Shown here: one piece after another, positions 9,432 to 18,681 of the stretch | Position numbering within the stretch: the stretch's first letter is position 1 | Layout: each line of letters opens with the position of its first letter | NCBI GenBank assembly: GCA_905612245.1 | Contig: CAJQRL010000033.1 | Coordinates: 1-42,211, forward strand | Length of the DNA stretch: 42,211 bases | Source: an uncultured Nitrosomonadaceae bacterium | GTDB lineage: Bacteria; Pseudomonadota; Gammaproteobacteria; Burkholderiales; Nitrosomonadaceae | Direction: 5' to 3' | The notes under the pieces: generated by a model | The model's database searches: none | The model's input: the letters and a program-made list of their open reading frames with translations, nothing else | Told to the model about the DNA's origin: nothing | Position numbers and translations under genes: made by a program

Positions 9432-10864
9432 CCGACACTCCCTTCAAGTTTCAAGCCCAGAAGGTTGGTCGCTTCAACTGCAAATTCCATCGGCAATTGC
9501 TGGAAAACATCTTTGCAGAATCCGTTGATAATCATAGACACTGCTTCTTCACTGCCTATTCCTCGTTGAGCAAAGTAGAATAATTGGTCCTCACCAATTT
9601 TTGATGTTGATGCCTCATGTTCAACTTTCGCGCTGTTATTGCGCGTCTGAATGTAGGGGAAGGTGCTTGCGCTACACAAATCACCTATCAGCATTGAATC
9701 GCACTGTGAAAAATTACGGGCACCTGCAGCAGTTGGTGCAATTCGGACTAATCCACGGTAACTATTGTTGGAGTGCCCGGCCGATATGCCTTTGCTAACA
9801 ATGGTGCTACGTGTGTTTTTACCAATGTGTATCATCTTTGTTCCGGTATCCGCCTGTTGATAATTATTGGTAACAGCTACGGAGTAAAATTCGCCGACTG
9901 AGTTATCTCCCTGCAGTACACATGAAGGGTATTTCCAGGTGATTGCTGAACCAGTTTCAACTTGCGTCCAAGAAATACGAGAGTTCTTGCCCTTAGCTAA
10001 GCCTCGCTTAGTAACAAAATTATAGATACCGCCGATGCCATTCTCATCACCTGCATACCAATTTTGGACAGTAGAGTACTTAATATCCGCGTTATCCATT
10101 GCAACTAACTCAACTACAGCTGCATGCAACTGGTTAGTATCAAATCTTGGTGCTGTGCAACCCTCAAGATAGGAGACAGAGCTTCCTTCCTCAGCAATAA
10201 TAAGTGTTCGTTCAAACTGACCAGATTCCTCAGTATTAATACGGAAATAGGTTGATAAATCCATAGGGCATTTGACTCCCTTCGGGATGTAACAAAATGA
10301 GCCATCGGTAAATACTGCCGAGTTCAGCGCGGCATAGTAGTTATCGCCAACTGGGACTACAGAACCGAGATATTTTTTTATAAGATCAGGATGCGAATGA
10401 ACGGCTTCAGTAAACGAGCCAAAAATAATACCAACTTCAGCAAGTTTCTTCTTATAGGTAGTTGCTACCGAGACACTATCAAAAATTACGTCAACAGCTA
10501 CACCAGCAAGTGCTGCACGCTCAGACATTGGCACACCAAGTTTTTCAAATGTACGTAGCAACTCGGGATCAACTTCATCCATGCTGGCCAATTTTTTCTT
10601 GGGCTTTGGTGAAGAATAATAACTGATTGCCTGGAAGTCTATCTTCGGGTATCTAACATTTGACCATTCAGGCTCTTCCATCGTAAGCCATTTTTGATAA
10701 GCCTTGAGGCGGAAATCAAGCAACCATTCGGGCTCATTTTTTTTGCTAGAGATTAACCGTATTGTGTCTTCATTCAGTCCTTTTGGCGCAACATCAGATT
10801 CAATGTCTGTGACAAAGCCATGCTCATAAGGTTTGTTGATCAGATTTTGTAGCACTGCACCCAT
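9428..10864 (-). CDS. sufB: Fe-S assembly scaffold component SufB
   Basis: The main scaffold subunit of SufBC2D, 478 residues. Conserved blocks include [17 protein letters not shown], the [21 protein letters not shown] segment, YLEGCTAP, and the C-terminal [16 protein letters not shown]-type block. It overlaps sufC by four bases. The plain start ATG at 10864 follows a GGGG-containing stretch. It lies 42 bases after the A-type carrier gene in the same leftward operon. Confidence 0.98.
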   Translation of the reverse strand: MGAVLQNLINKPYEHGFVTDIESDVAPKGLNEDTIRLISSKKNEPEWLLDFRLKAYQKWLTMEEPEWSNVRYPKIDFQAISYYSSPKPKKKLASMDEVDPELLRTFEKLGVPMSERAALAGVAVDVIFDSVSVATTYKKKLAEVGIIFGSFTEAVHSHPDLIKKYLGSVVPVGDNYYAALNSAVFTDGSFCYIPKGVKCPMDLSTYFRINTEESGQFERTLIIAEEGSSVSYLEGCTAPRFDTNQLHAAVVELVAMDNADIKYSTVQNWYAGDENGIGGIYNFVTKRGLAKGKNSRISWTQVETGSAITWKYPSCVLQGDNSVGEFYSVAVTNNYQQADTGTKMIHIGKNTRSTIVSKGISAGHSNNSYRGLVRIAPTAAGARNFSQCDSMLIGDLCSASTFPYIQTRNNSAKVEHEASTSKIGEDQLFYFAQRGIGSEEAVSMIINGFCKDVFQQLPMEFAVEATNLLGLKLEGSVG

Positions 10865-10906
10865 TCTATTAGCCCCGTATTATTTAGTCGTAGGAGATTT
10901 CTTTAG

Positions 10907-11248
10907 CTATACTTTAATTGGTTCTTTCATACTGAAACTTTCTCCGCAACCACATGTATTATCAACGTTAGGGTTGTCGAACTTGAAAGAATCATTGAGT
11001 CCTTCGCGAACGAAGTCAACATTTGACCCATCTAGAAACTGTAGACTACTAGCATCAACCACTACATTCGCATTATGCGACTCGAATAATTGGTCATCAG
11101 CATGTATTTCGTCAGCGTAGTCAAATGTGTAAGCAAAGCCAGAGCAGCCAACTTTTTTTACGCCAACACGCAAGGCTATTCCCTTTCCTCGCTTTGCAAG
11201 CTTCTTCAGAATTTGTTTTGCCGCATTCTCAGATAGTGAAATACCCAT
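10907..11248 (-). CDS. A-type Fe-S carrier (SufA/IscA/ErpA family)
   Basis: A 113-residue HesB/IscA-fold protein with the three carrier cysteines: Cys35 in GCSGFAY, and Cys99 and Cys101 in TCGCGESF. Such proteins receive clusters from the scaffold and pass them to apoproteins. A good ribosome binding site (AGGAG) precedes the ATG at 11248. It is the first gene after iscR, so by position it is the operon's SufA. Sequence alone does not separate SufA, IscA and ErpA, so I leave the symbol blank. Confidence 0.95.
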   Translation of the reverse strand: MGISLSENAAKQILKKLAKRGKGIALRVGVKKVGCSGFAYTFDYADEIHADDQLFESHNANVVVDASSLQFLDGSNVDFVREGLNDSFKFDNPNVDNTCGCGESFSMKEPIKV

Positions 11249-11318
11249 TACTGCTCCTATTTGTTCTCTAATTCGCTAATTTGTAAATAAAAAAAACTTA
11301 TTTTTATTGTAGGGGTAA

Positions 11319-11801
11319 TCAAGCTGAAGATGACGTTTGCTCTTGATTAGAAGTAAGTTTGCGTATGTCTACAATTTCTATAATATTTTCTTTATTCAGC
11401 TTTTGTTCATCAACTAATTGTTTCAAGTTTATTGAACCTAAGTGATCAAATATAAGTGCATTAAGGTTTTTCCATAAATCGTGTGTCATACATTTGTTGT
11501 CGTTATGACAGTTTTCTTTCCCGCCACATTGTGTCGAATCAATTGGCTCGTCAACAGCAAGGATGATATCGGCTACCGATACATGCTCCATTTTTTTAGC
11601 AAGGCAATAACCTCCACCAGGCCCACGAACACTATCGACTAATTTTCGTTGCCGAAGTTTAGTGAATAATTGTTCAAGATAGGATAGTGAAATTTGTTGA
11701 CGTTTGCTGATTTCAGCAAGTTTAACCGGTCCTTTGCTGCGTTGCATCGCAAGATCTAAGAGAGCTGTAACTGCAAACCTTCCTCGGGTTGTTAGTCTCA
11801 T
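11319..11801 (-). CDS. iscR: Rrf2-family Fe-S regulator IscR
   Basis: A 160-residue winged-helix regulator that senses Fe-S status by binding a [2Fe-2S] cluster. The ligands Cys92, Cys98, Cys104 and His107 (CGGKENC, HNDNKCMTH) are at the same numbers as in E. coli IscR. The DNA-binding helix region ISLSYLEQLFTKLRQ and the wing VRGPGGGY are conserved. The start follows an AGAGG site. It heads the SUF locus, and its own promoter carries two type-1 IscR boxes, which predicts autorepression and repression of the whole operon when clusters are plentiful. Confidence 0.96.
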   Translation of the reverse strand: MRLTTRGRFAVTALLDLAMQRSKGPVKLAEISKRQQISLSYLEQLFTKLRQRKLVDSVRGPGGGYCLAKKMEHVSVADIILAVDEPIDSTQCGGKENCHNDNKCMTHDLWKNLNALIFDHLGSINLKQLVDEQKLNKENIIEIVDIRKLTSNQEQTSSSA

Positions 11802-11859
11802 AAAAATGCCTCTTAACTTAGGTTAAACTATTAGAAGTTGGCGTAATCAAAGTGTGCTA

Positions 11860-11884
11860 ATACATGATTAATTTAGTCAAGTAT
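11860..11884 (-). promoter_or_regulatory. IscR type-1 binding site, promoter-proximal
   Basis: On the minus strand this 25-mer begins ATACTTGACTAAATT and ends AATCATGTAT. By my alignment it matches the recalled type-1 consensus ATASYYGACTRDWWYAGTCRRSTAT at about 23 positions. It overlaps and follows the -10 element of the iscR promoter, a position where bound holo-IscR would block RNA polymerase. Confidence 0.75.
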
Positions 11885-11908
11885 AGAATACCTGATCAAT
11901 TTGGTCAA
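11880..11908 (-). promoter_or_regulatory. Sigma70-type promoter of the iscR-suf operon
   Basis: Read leftward: TTGACC (11908-11903), a 17-base spacer, TATACT (11885-11880). Both hexamers differ from consensus by one base and the spacing is ideal. Transcription would start near 11873, giving a 5' leader of about 70 bases before the iscR ATG at 11801. The -35 lies inside the distal IscR site and the -10 touches the proximal one. Confidence 0.75.
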
Positions 11909-11912
11909 CTAT
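11888..11912 (-). promoter_or_regulatory. IscR type-1 binding site, overlapping the -35
   Basis: On the minus strand it begins ATAGTTGACCAAATT and ends GATCAGGTAT, matching the type-1 consensus at about 22 of 25 positions. The centre is 28 bases from the centre of the other site, close to three helical turns, so two dimers could bind on the same face. Two type-1 sites also control iscR in E. coli. Confidence 0.7.
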
Positions 11913-12047
11913 ATGACATTTTTTATCAATTTATTGAAAATAAGAATATGTCTTATGAATCTTAATAAAAGTTGAATTTATGTGTTCCATTTAAAATGGA
12001 AGCGAAGTGCTGGGTTACAAGAAGAATTAGGCTGTTAATATGAGTTT

Positions 12048-12665
12048 TTATCGAATGATGAGCCTCATGTGGGCTTTAATTAGTTTAATTGCCCTATTTC
12101 GAAAATGATTGCCATCTGAATCCTTTACCCACATATGCAATAATCCAATGAAAAACAATTGCGTATCAATAGCTAATTGGGCTGGTTCATGTGAGGGGTG
12201 TAATAGCCCTTGTTCTTTTGCTTTCTCATAAGTAAAACGTAATTTTTCCTCTATACCAGAACATGTTAGCAAGATTTCCTGCAAAACCACTGAAAATTCA
12301 ATTACATATTCACATTTAATCATCATTATTTCATAAATCTGTCTGGTTTCGAGGCTATTATTGAGGAGCTGGATTGTTCCACATAAAAAATTCTCGATTC
12401 GTACCAGAGGGTTTTTGCTGTTATCAACTAGCAGTGTATCGTCCATTCGATCTATTAAAGGCAGAAATACCTGTTCACGCATAGCCTGGAATATTTCAGT
12501 TTTATTTCTGAAATGCCAATAGATCGCTCCGCGTGTGACGCCGGCCTGGGTTGCGATTTGTTCCATGGTTGTACGGCTAACACCACGGATTAAGAATACT
12601 TCACGTGCCGCGATAATGATGCTTTTTCGCGTTAATTCGGCATCTTCTTTAGTTTTACGGGCCAT
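12048..12665 (-). CDS. TetR/AcrR-family efflux repressor
   Basis: A 205-residue TetR-family regulator. The helix-turn-helix occupies about residues 32-52 (TTMEQIATQAGVTRGAIYWHF), which is the AcrR/TtgR/SmeT type. The rest is a helical ligand-binding domain, as in repressors that sense pump substrates. It is divergent from the RND pump genes, and the 100-base gap between them contains palindromes resembling AcrR and TtgR operators. It therefore probably represses both itself and the pump. The start ATG at 12665 (MARKTKEDAE) is typical of this family. Confidence 0.92.
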   Translation of the reverse strand: MARKTKEDAELTRKSIIIAAREVFLIRGVSRTTMEQIATQAGVTRGAIYWHFRNKTEIFQAMREQVFLPLIDRMDDTLLVDNSKNPLVRIENFLCGTIQLLNNSLETRQIYEIMMIKCEYVIEFSVVLQEILLTCSGIEEKLRFTYEKAKEQGLLHPSHEPAQLAIDTQLFFIGLLHMWVKDSDGNHFRNRAIKLIKAHMRLIIR

Positions 12666-12684
12666 AATTTTTCAGATAAGTGTT

Positions 12685-12704
12685 TACATACGGTAATGTA
12701 TGTA
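12685..12704. promoter_or_regulatory. TetR-type operator, perfect palindrome
   Basis: TACATAC-GGTAAT-GTATGTA is a perfect 7-bp inverted repeat with a 6-base spacer, lying 20 bases upstream of the repressor gene. The half site TACATAC is that of the E. coli acrAB operator as I recall it. It overlaps a further inverted repeat (ATGTATG at 12697-12703 and CATACAT at 12714-12720). Confidence 0.6.
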
Positions 12705-12710
12705 TACACT

Positions 12711-12734
12711 TACATACATATACGAATGTAAGCA
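12711..12734. promoter_or_regulatory. AcrR/TtgR-like operator before the efflux genes
   Basis: TACATACATATACGAATGTA plus AGCA has the same layout as the E. coli AcrR box (TACATACAtttgtGAATGTATGTA, from memory). With the preceding T it also resembles the TtgR operator (TTACA...GAATGTAAG). It sits 32 bases upstream of the adaptor start, so repressor bound here would block pump transcription. Confidence 0.6.
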
Positions 12735-12765
12735 AGTTATTTTAGTAAAAATATGGGATTAATTT

Positions 12766-13971
12766 ATGTTGTCATCTGACTCTAACGGGGGCAGGCATTA
12801 CAATTTTCGGGTTGTAATCTGCTTAAGGATAGTCATTACCTTGATTATTGGTGCTGCTCTGGCGGCATGTGGTAATAACAATCAGGAAATTTCTAATAAC
12901 ATCGCTCCACAAATGGCGATGCCTGTTAGTTTTATTTCGGTTGAACCTAGAAACGTACCAATTAGTGCTGAAGCAGTTGCTCAGACTGAAGGTGCAAAGG
13001 AAATTGAGATACGACCACGTGTGGGAGGAATTCTGCTGAAACGTTTATATCAGGAGGGTACTGCTATTGAGGCAGGTCAACCTATGTTCTTAATTGATCC
13101 GGTTCCCTATCAGAATGCACTGGCACAGGCCCAAGCCCAACTCATTGAACAACAAGCCCGGGTTGAGCAAACCATTCGTGAAGAAAATCGTTTAAAAGAG
13201 CTGCTCTCTACAAAGTCAATTAGTAAACGTGAATACGACAATGCCGTGTCCGAGAATGCGATTGTAAATGCTGCCTTGCAGCAAGCTAAAATTCGTGTAC
13301 GGGATGCAAAATTGAATCTTTCATATACAACCGTAACTGCTCCTGTGAAAGGGATATCAGGTCGTCGCCAGCTTTCTGAAGGAGTCTTAATACAAGCGAA
13401 TACAAGCTTGCTGACAACGATCATTCAATTATCACCAATTTGGGTTGGTTTTAGCTTGTCTGATAATGAACTGAAAAGATTCGGAGGATACCTAAGTGAA
13501 AAAAACGTAATAAATGTAACGTTAATATTACCGGATGGTACTGAATATGATCAAAGCGGAAAACTAAACTTTGCAGCCAGACGAATTGATCCTACTTTGG
13601 GGACACAACAGTTACGTGCAACATTTGATAATTCAGATCAGCGTTTATTACCAGGGCAGTTTGTTCGTGTCCGGATTGCAACAGGCGAGCAAAAGGGGGT
13701 TTTTCTTGTTCCGCAGATAGCAGTATTAACGTCTGATCTTGGTAGGGCAGTTTATTTAGTAAATGAAAAGAATGAAGCTGTTATGCAGCCAGTCGTTACC
13801 GGAAAATGGGTTGGTAAAAATTGGGTAGTTACTGAAGGTCTTAAAGCGGGCGACAAAGTAATTATTGATAATCTTATTAAACTTCGCCCAGGTATTCCCG
13901 TGTCACCACACCCTGCTGATTTGAGTCATAAACCATCACTCAAACAGACCGACTCCGTCGGGAAGAAATAA
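12766..13971 (+). CDS. RND efflux periplasmic adaptor (AcrA/MexA type)
   Basis: The membrane fusion protein of a tripartite pump, 401 residues. A signal peptide ends in the lipobox LAAC with Cys35, so the mature protein is an inner-membrane-anchored lipoprotein. It has the usual order: a lipoyl-like half (VGGILLKRLYQEGTAIEAGQ), an alpha-helical hairpin (about 110-170), the second lipoyl half (TTVTAPVKGISG), the beta-barrel (QLSPIWVGFSLS) and the membrane-proximal domain. It is 11 bases from the permease gene, and its promoter region carries TetR-type operators. The pump substrate cannot be read from sequence. Confidence 0.95.
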   Translation: MLSSDSNGGRHYNFRVVICLRIVITLIIGAALAACGNNNQEISNNIAPQMAMPVSFISVEPRNVPISAEAVAQTEGAKEIEIRPRVGGILLKRLYQEGTAIEAGQPMFLIDPVPYQNALAQAQAQLIEQQARVEQTIREENRLKELLSTKSISKREYDNAVSENAIVNAALQQAKIRVRDAKLNLSYTTVTAPVKGISGRRQLSEGVLIQANTSLLTTIIQLSPIWVGFSLSDNELKRFGGYLSEKNVINVTLILPDGTEYDQSGKLNFAARRIDPTLGTQQLRATFDNSDQRLLPGQFVRVRIATGEQKGVFLVPQIAVLTSDLGRAVYLVNEKNEAVMQPVVTGKWVGKNWVVTEGLKAGDKVIIDNLIKLRPGIPVSPHPADLSHKPSLKQTDSVGKK

Positions 13972-13982
13972 CTGTAATTATC

Positions 13983-16900
13983 ATGACAAAATTCTTCATC
14001 ACACGCCCAATTTTTGCATCTGTATTATCTATTATTATTGTTTTGGCAGGGGTTGCTTCAGCAATTCAGCTTCCCATTGCTCAATATCCACAAATTGCAC
14101 CACCTACCGTATTGGTGACGGCTACTTTCCCTGGTGCAAGTGCGGAAACCATGGCAAAAACAGTTGCTGCGCCGATTGAAGAAGAGTTAAGTGGAATTGA
14201 GAATTTATTATATTTTAGTTCCAGCGCTGATTCTAGCGGCACATTGACAATTACTGCAACGTTTGAAGTTGGAACTGATATTGATCAAGCAACTTTTAAT
14301 GTCAGCAATCGAGTAAATATTGCTCTTCCACGTTTGCCAGATGAAGTGCGTCGAACTGGTCTTGTAGTACAAAAGAGATCTAACGACATTTTAATAGTTG
14401 TTATGCTAGTTTCAGACAAGGCTAAGCATGACACGTTGTATTTAAGTAATTATGCAACGCTTAATGTAGTGGACGAATTAAAACGTATTAAAGGTGTGGG
14501 TGATGCAACTATTTTCGGCGGTCAAGATTATTCCATACGTATTTGGTTGCGCCCTGATCGAATGGCCCAGCTTGGGGTAACTACATCAGATATTGCTAGT
14601 GCAATTCGGTCACAGAATGCGCAGTATGCTTCTGGAAAGATAGGACAAGAACCTGCTCCTGCTGATCAACAGCTGGCATATACCGTTGTAGCTAAAGGCC
14701 GATTGTTGGAACCGGAACAATTTGGCAATATAGTTATACGTGCAAATGGCTCACGAGGCGTCCTCTATCTTAAGGATGTTGCTCGTATTGAATTAGGTGC
14801 GCAAAGTTATAACGTGCGCACCACACTTAATGGTCAGCCTGGAACGGGCATTCCTATTTTCCTGCAGAATGGTGCTAATGCTCTCGATACGGCAAATGCT
14901 ATCAAGGACAAAATGGATGAGCTTAAACAACGCTTTCCTGAGGGGATGGATTATGTAGTGCCATACGATACAAGTTTGTTTGTTAAGGCGTCAATTTGGG
15001 AGGTACTCAAGACACTCGGGGAAGCAATGGTACTTATTGTGCTGGTTGTATACCTGTTCTTGCAAAGCTGGCGAGCTACACTGATTCCAATTATTGCAGT
15101 ACCTATATCTTTGATAGGAACTTTCGCAGGCTTGTGGGTATTCGGATTTTCAATTAATACACTGACACTTTTTGCTATGGTGCTATCCATAGGTACCGTG
15201 GTGGATGATGCAATTATAGTATTGGAGAATATTGAACGCTTAATGGAGGAAGAAAAATTATCACCAACTAAAGCGGCTATTAAAGCGATGGAACAGGTAT
15301 CAGGCGCAGTTGTTGCAATTGTACTGGTGCTATGCGCAGTATTTGTACCTGTAGCTTTTCTTGGAGGTATTGCCGGCGAATTATATCGCCAGTTTGCTGT
15401 TACCGTAGCTGTGGCTGTAGTTATTTCTGGCGTAGTGGCGCTAACCTTAACCCCAGCACTATGCGCCATTTTGTTAAAAAAAACGCATGGAGAGTCTGCA
15501 TTTTTCAGAGCGTTTAACCGTGGATTTGGTAAATTTACTGAATTTTATACCCGTACAGTTGACCTTACGATACGTCACAAAATTACTGGTGTATTTGTAT
15601 TTATAGGGTTCATCGCAATCGCGATTTATTTGATTAAATTAGTGCCGGGTAGCTTTGTTCCTCCTGAAGACCAAGGGTATGTGGTAGCTGCAACGATACT
15701 ACCCGACGGAGCAACACTTTCGCGAACAACTAAAACCTCTGAGGCAGTACGAGCTGCTATTGCAAAAGATCCGGCAGTATCGCATCAATTTGTTGTAAAT
15801 GGATTCGATCTTATAGGTGGTGGTAATAAAACTAGTTCAGCAACTATGTTTGTTGCGTTCAAAGACTGGTCAGAGCGTTCAGCATCAGCTGAAGATATTG
15901 TTAAGAAATTGACGGGTATTGGCATGATGCAGCCAGATGGTCTGGCGATTGCATTTAATCCACCTGCAATCCGTGGTCTGGGAAATTCAGGAGGATTTGA
16001 AGTCTATGTGCAAAGTCGCGGAGATTCGAGTCCTCTGCGTTTATCTAGTGCGGTTAATAGTTTTATCGAAGAGCTGAGAAAGGAGCCACGCCTGACTGGC
16101 ATCAATACCTTCTTTCGTCCTACTGTGCCACAATTTTTTGTTGAAGTGGATGAAGCTAAGGCAATTTCTCAGGGTGTCCTGATAGCCGATATTTATGCCA
16201 CTTTACAAAGTACTATGGGCTCACTCTATGTGAACGACTTCAATCGGTCTGGGCGTACTTACCGTGTACAAATGCAGGCTGAACCTCAATATCGTATGAA
16301 ACCGGAAGATATTGGGAGAGTGTATGTTCGTTCACAATCTGGCGCGATGGTACCTTTATCAGCCCTTAGCAAAATAAGTGATGTAGTGGGTGCAGAACAG
16401 TTAGAGCGTTATAACGGGCTACTTTCTGCAAAAATACTTGGAAGTGGGGAAACTGGCGTAAGTTCGGGTGACGCTATCAAGTTAGTGGAAGAGATTGCTT
16501 CTAGAAGCTTACCAGATAATTATCAAATATCTTGGACCGGTCAGGCATATCAGGAGAAACGCACTGGTTCAGCGGCAATCTTTGCGTTCAGTTTCGCAAT
16601 TATTATGGTGTTTCTGATTTTGGCTGCACAGTTTGAAACTTGGGTCTTACCGCTAGCAGTTATTATGGCTGTACCCTTTGCACTGACCGGTGCACTACTT
16701 GCGGTATTTCTACGCGGGATGCCTAATGATATTTATTTTCAGGTAGGTCTAATTACTTTAATTGGGCTGGCAGCAAAAAATGCAATTCTAATCGTGGAAT
16801 TTGCTAGTCAGAAAATGAAGGAAGGGATGCCTGTTGCACAAGCTGCAATTGAAGCCGCACGTTTGCGTTTCCGTCCAATTGTAATGACCTCAATGACCTT

Positions 16901-17096
16901 TGTGCTGGGAATTTCTCCGCTTGTAATTGCTACTGGTGCAGGATCGGCTGCACGACGATCAATGGGGACCGGTGTATTTGGAGGCATGATAGTTGCAACC
17001 TTTATTGCCACAGTATTTATTCCTTTGTTCTTTGTTTGGCTCTCAAGTAAGCGTGCAAAAAAAATTGCTGCTAATGTAGAGGGGGACTCAGAATGA
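13983..17096 (+). CDS. RND multidrug efflux permease (AcrB/MexB type)
   Basis: A 1037-residue HAE1-family inner-membrane transporter that exports drugs in exchange for protons. It begins with the typical MTKFFITRPIFASVLSIII and has two repeats, each with a large periplasmic loop. The proton-relay residues are Asp408/Asp409 in GTVVDDAIIVLENIERLM (TM4) and Lys932 in LAAKNAILIVEFA (TM10). The PAIRGLGNSGGFE segment corresponds to the porter-domain switch region. It is complete, lies between the adaptor and outer-membrane genes, and overlaps the latter by four bases. Confidence 0.98.
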   Translation: MTKFFITRPIFASVLSIIIVLAGVASAIQLPIAQYPQIAPPTVLVTATFPGASAETMAKTVAAPIEEELSGIENLLYFSSSADSSGTLTITATFEVGTDIDQATFNVSNRVNIALPRLPDEVRRTGLVVQKRSNDILIVVMLVSDKAKHDTLYLSNYATLNVVDELKRIKGVGDATIFGGQDYSIRIWLRPDRMAQLGVTTSDIASAIRSQNAQYASGKIGQEPAPADQQLAYTVVAKGRLLEPEQFGNIVIRANGSRGVLYLKDVARIELGAQSYNVRTTLNGQPGTGIPIFLQNGANALDTANAIKDKMDELKQRFPEGMDYVVPYDTSLFVKASIWEVLKTLGEAMVLIVLVVYLFLQSWRATLIPIIAVPISLIGTFAGLWVFGFSINTLTLFAMVLSIGTVVDDAIIVLENIERLMEEEKLSPTKAAIKAMEQVSGAVVAIVLVLCAVFVPVAFLGGIAGELYRQFAVTVAVAVVISGVVALTLTPALCAILLKKTHGESAFFRAFNRGFGKFTEFYTRTVDLTIRHKITGVFVFIGFIAIAIYLIKLVPGSFVPPEDQGYVVAATILPDGATLSRTTKTSEAVRAAIAKDPAVSHQFVVNGFDLIGGGNKTSSATMFVAFKDWSERSASAEDIVKKLTGIGMMQPDGLAIAFNPPAIRGLGNSGGFEVYVQSRGDSSPLRLSSAVNSFIEELRKEPRLTGINTFFRPTVPQFFVEVDEAKAISQGVLIADIYATLQSTMGSLYVNDFNRSGRTYRVQMQAEPQYRMKPEDIGRVYVRSQSGAMVPLSALSKISDVVGAEQLERYNGLLSAKILGSGETGVSSGDAIKLVEEIASRSLPDNYQISWTGQAYQEKRTGSAAIFAFSFAIIMVFLILAAQFETWVLPLAVIMAVPFALTGALLAVFLRGMPNDIYFQVGLITLIGLAAKNAILIVEFASQKMKEGMPVAQAAIEAARLRFRPIVMTSMTFVLGISPLVIATGAGSAARRSMGTGVFGGMIVATFIATVFIPLFFVWLSSKRAKKIAANVEGDSE

Positions 17097-18568
17097 GAAA
17101 CCACTGTAGATTATCCTATCTACTGATAGGGATTACCTTGGTAATTCAGGGTTGCATATCGGTTGGTCCAGATTATAAGCGCCCTGAGAGTATTGATATC
17201 GTTCCAACTAGCTTTTCGGTTGGTAGTAATTCTACCGAGGAGCAAGAGCAGATAGCGACTCCTATTTCAAGTACCTGGTGGGAGCTCTATCAGGATCCTG
17301 TTCTGAATGATCTAGTGGCTAAAGCATTAGAAAATAATACAGATATTAAGCTTGCTATAGCGCGGGTAGAAGAGGCTGATGCCTACTTAAAGGAAGTAGG
17401 CGCTGCACTCTTTCCAACAATCGATTTTAAGTCAAATGCAACGCGTACGCGTATCTCAAGAGTAAGCGTAATTCCTGTTTTTCCAGGGCTAAATCCTGTG
17501 CGCCAAATTTATAGTATTTCTCTCGGCACGGCATTCGAGTTAGATTTCTGGGGAAAAGTACGTCGTGCAAGGGAAGCTGCATCAGCTCAGGCGATAGGTA
17601 CATATTATGCTAGGGATACTGTGTATTTATCTCTTTCCGGTCTGATTGTTACTAATTATCTATTGCTGCGAAGCCTTGATGCACAGCTTTCTGTATCTCG
17701 GGATAATTTACGTAACCGTGAAGAAGGTTTGGAAATTACCAGGCGACGTTTAGAGCAGGGTTTTACCTCGGCACTGGATGTTTATCAGGCTGAAACAGCT
17801 CATTCTAATCTTGTGGCACAAATTGTCGATCTGTCGCATCAACGAGCTATTAGCGAACACCAGTTAGCGGTACTTACCGGGACGCTTGATCTGAAGCTGG
17901 CGGAGGGTAACATTCAGACTTTGCCTATACCGCCTGCGCCACCAGCCGGATTGCCTTCCAGTTTGTTGGGTGGGCGTCCTGACGTACGTCAGGCGGAGGA
18001 GCAAGTAATAGCTGCAACCGCTAATATTGGCGTTGCTAAAGCGTCACTTTTTCCAAGTATCATGCTTACAACCAGTTTTGGCAGAGAAAGTATTTCATTA
18101 GGCAACCTGGTTAAATCTGCAGCAAATATATGGACAGCCGGCGTAAACCTAAATTTGCCAATTTTTGATGCAGGTAGATTACTTGCTCGTTTAGATCAGG
18201 CCAGTGCGCAACAAAAACAGGCATTAATTTCATATGAGGGCTCTATAAGAACCGCATTCAGGGAAGTGAACGATGCATTGATCAGTGTACGTAAAAGTTC
18301 AGAGCAGGAAGCTGCCTTAGAAGCTAGTGAGGTTTCAGCTAGAAAAGCCTTACAAGTTTCCGAGAATCGCTATAAATATGGATATTCGGCCTACCTTGAG
18401 GTTTTAGATTCGCAGAGAATCCACAATGAGGTAGCATTAGCAGTTATCCGGAGCCGTCAAAATCGGCTAGTTGCAACTGTTGATTTATTTAAGGCACTTG
18501 GTGGCGGTTGGGAACCTGAATCCTTAAGGCGCTCACCGTCAGGATTTCTGGAATTTTTCGGGGACTGA
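17093..18568 (+). CDS. RND outer membrane efflux lipoprotein (OprM/NodT type)
   Basis: A 491-residue TolC-fold protein that forms the trimeric outer-membrane exit duct. The signal peptide ends at lipobox VIQGC (Cys21), followed by the family's SVGPDYKRP. Two tandem OEP repeats follow, the first with STWWELYQDPVLNDLV and AFELDFWGKVRRAREAA, the second with GGRPDVRQAEEQVIAATANIG and VNLNLPIFDAGR. It overlaps the permease as ATGA and completes the three-gene pump. It is full length with no defects. Confidence 0.96.
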   Translation: MRNHCRLSYLLIGITLVIQGCISVGPDYKRPESIDIVPTSFSVGSNSTEEQEQIATPISSTWWELYQDPVLNDLVAKALENNTDIKLAIARVEEADAYLKEVGAALFPTIDFKSNATRTRISRVSVIPVFPGLNPVRQIYSISLGTAFELDFWGKVRRAREAASAQAIGTYYARDTVYLSLSGLIVTNYLLLRSLDAQLSVSRDNLRNREEGLEITRRRLEQGFTSALDVYQAETAHSNLVAQIVDLSHQRAISEHQLAVLTGTLDLKLAEGNIQTLPIPPAPPAGLPSSLLGGRPDVRQAEEQVIAATANIGVAKASLFPSIMLTTSFGRESISLGNLVKSAANIWTAGVNLNLPIFDAGRLLARLDQASAQQKQALISYEGSIRTAFREVNDALISVRKSSEQEAALEASEVSARKALQVSENRYKYGYSAYLEVLDSQRIHNEVALAVIRSRQNRLVATVDLFKALGGGWEPESLRRSPSGFLEFFGD

Positions 18569-18590
18569 TATTCTCTTGCGAATTCATATG

Positions 18591-18619
18591 GAATATGATG
18601 AGAATCTTCATTTGTATTC
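18591..18619. promoter_or_regulatory. Imperfect inverted repeat, weak Fur-box-like site
   Basis: GAATATGATGAG and the region to GTATTC form an imperfect dyad about 63 bases before the Atm1-type exporter gene. Within it, TGAGAAT is an exact half site of the 7-1-7 Fur model, and I count 11 of 19 matches to the classical Fur box. This is suggestive only. The same bases could form an mRNA stem after the outer-membrane gene. Confidence 0.25.
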
Positions 18620-18681
18620 TGTCCGCACCAAGCTTGCATTTGTAACAATGAGAAGTTAACCCTAGTTTTGGAAATTAATTA

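Noticed and set aside
12848-13039. 63-codon plus-strand frame inside the adaptor gene
   Set aside because: Out-of-frame shadow of the signal peptide and first lipoyl region of the adaptor.
14951-15469. 172-codon minus-strand frame inside the RND permease gene
   Set aside because: Shadow of the permease reading frame, with Thr/Ile/Ala-rich low-complexity translation and no start signal.
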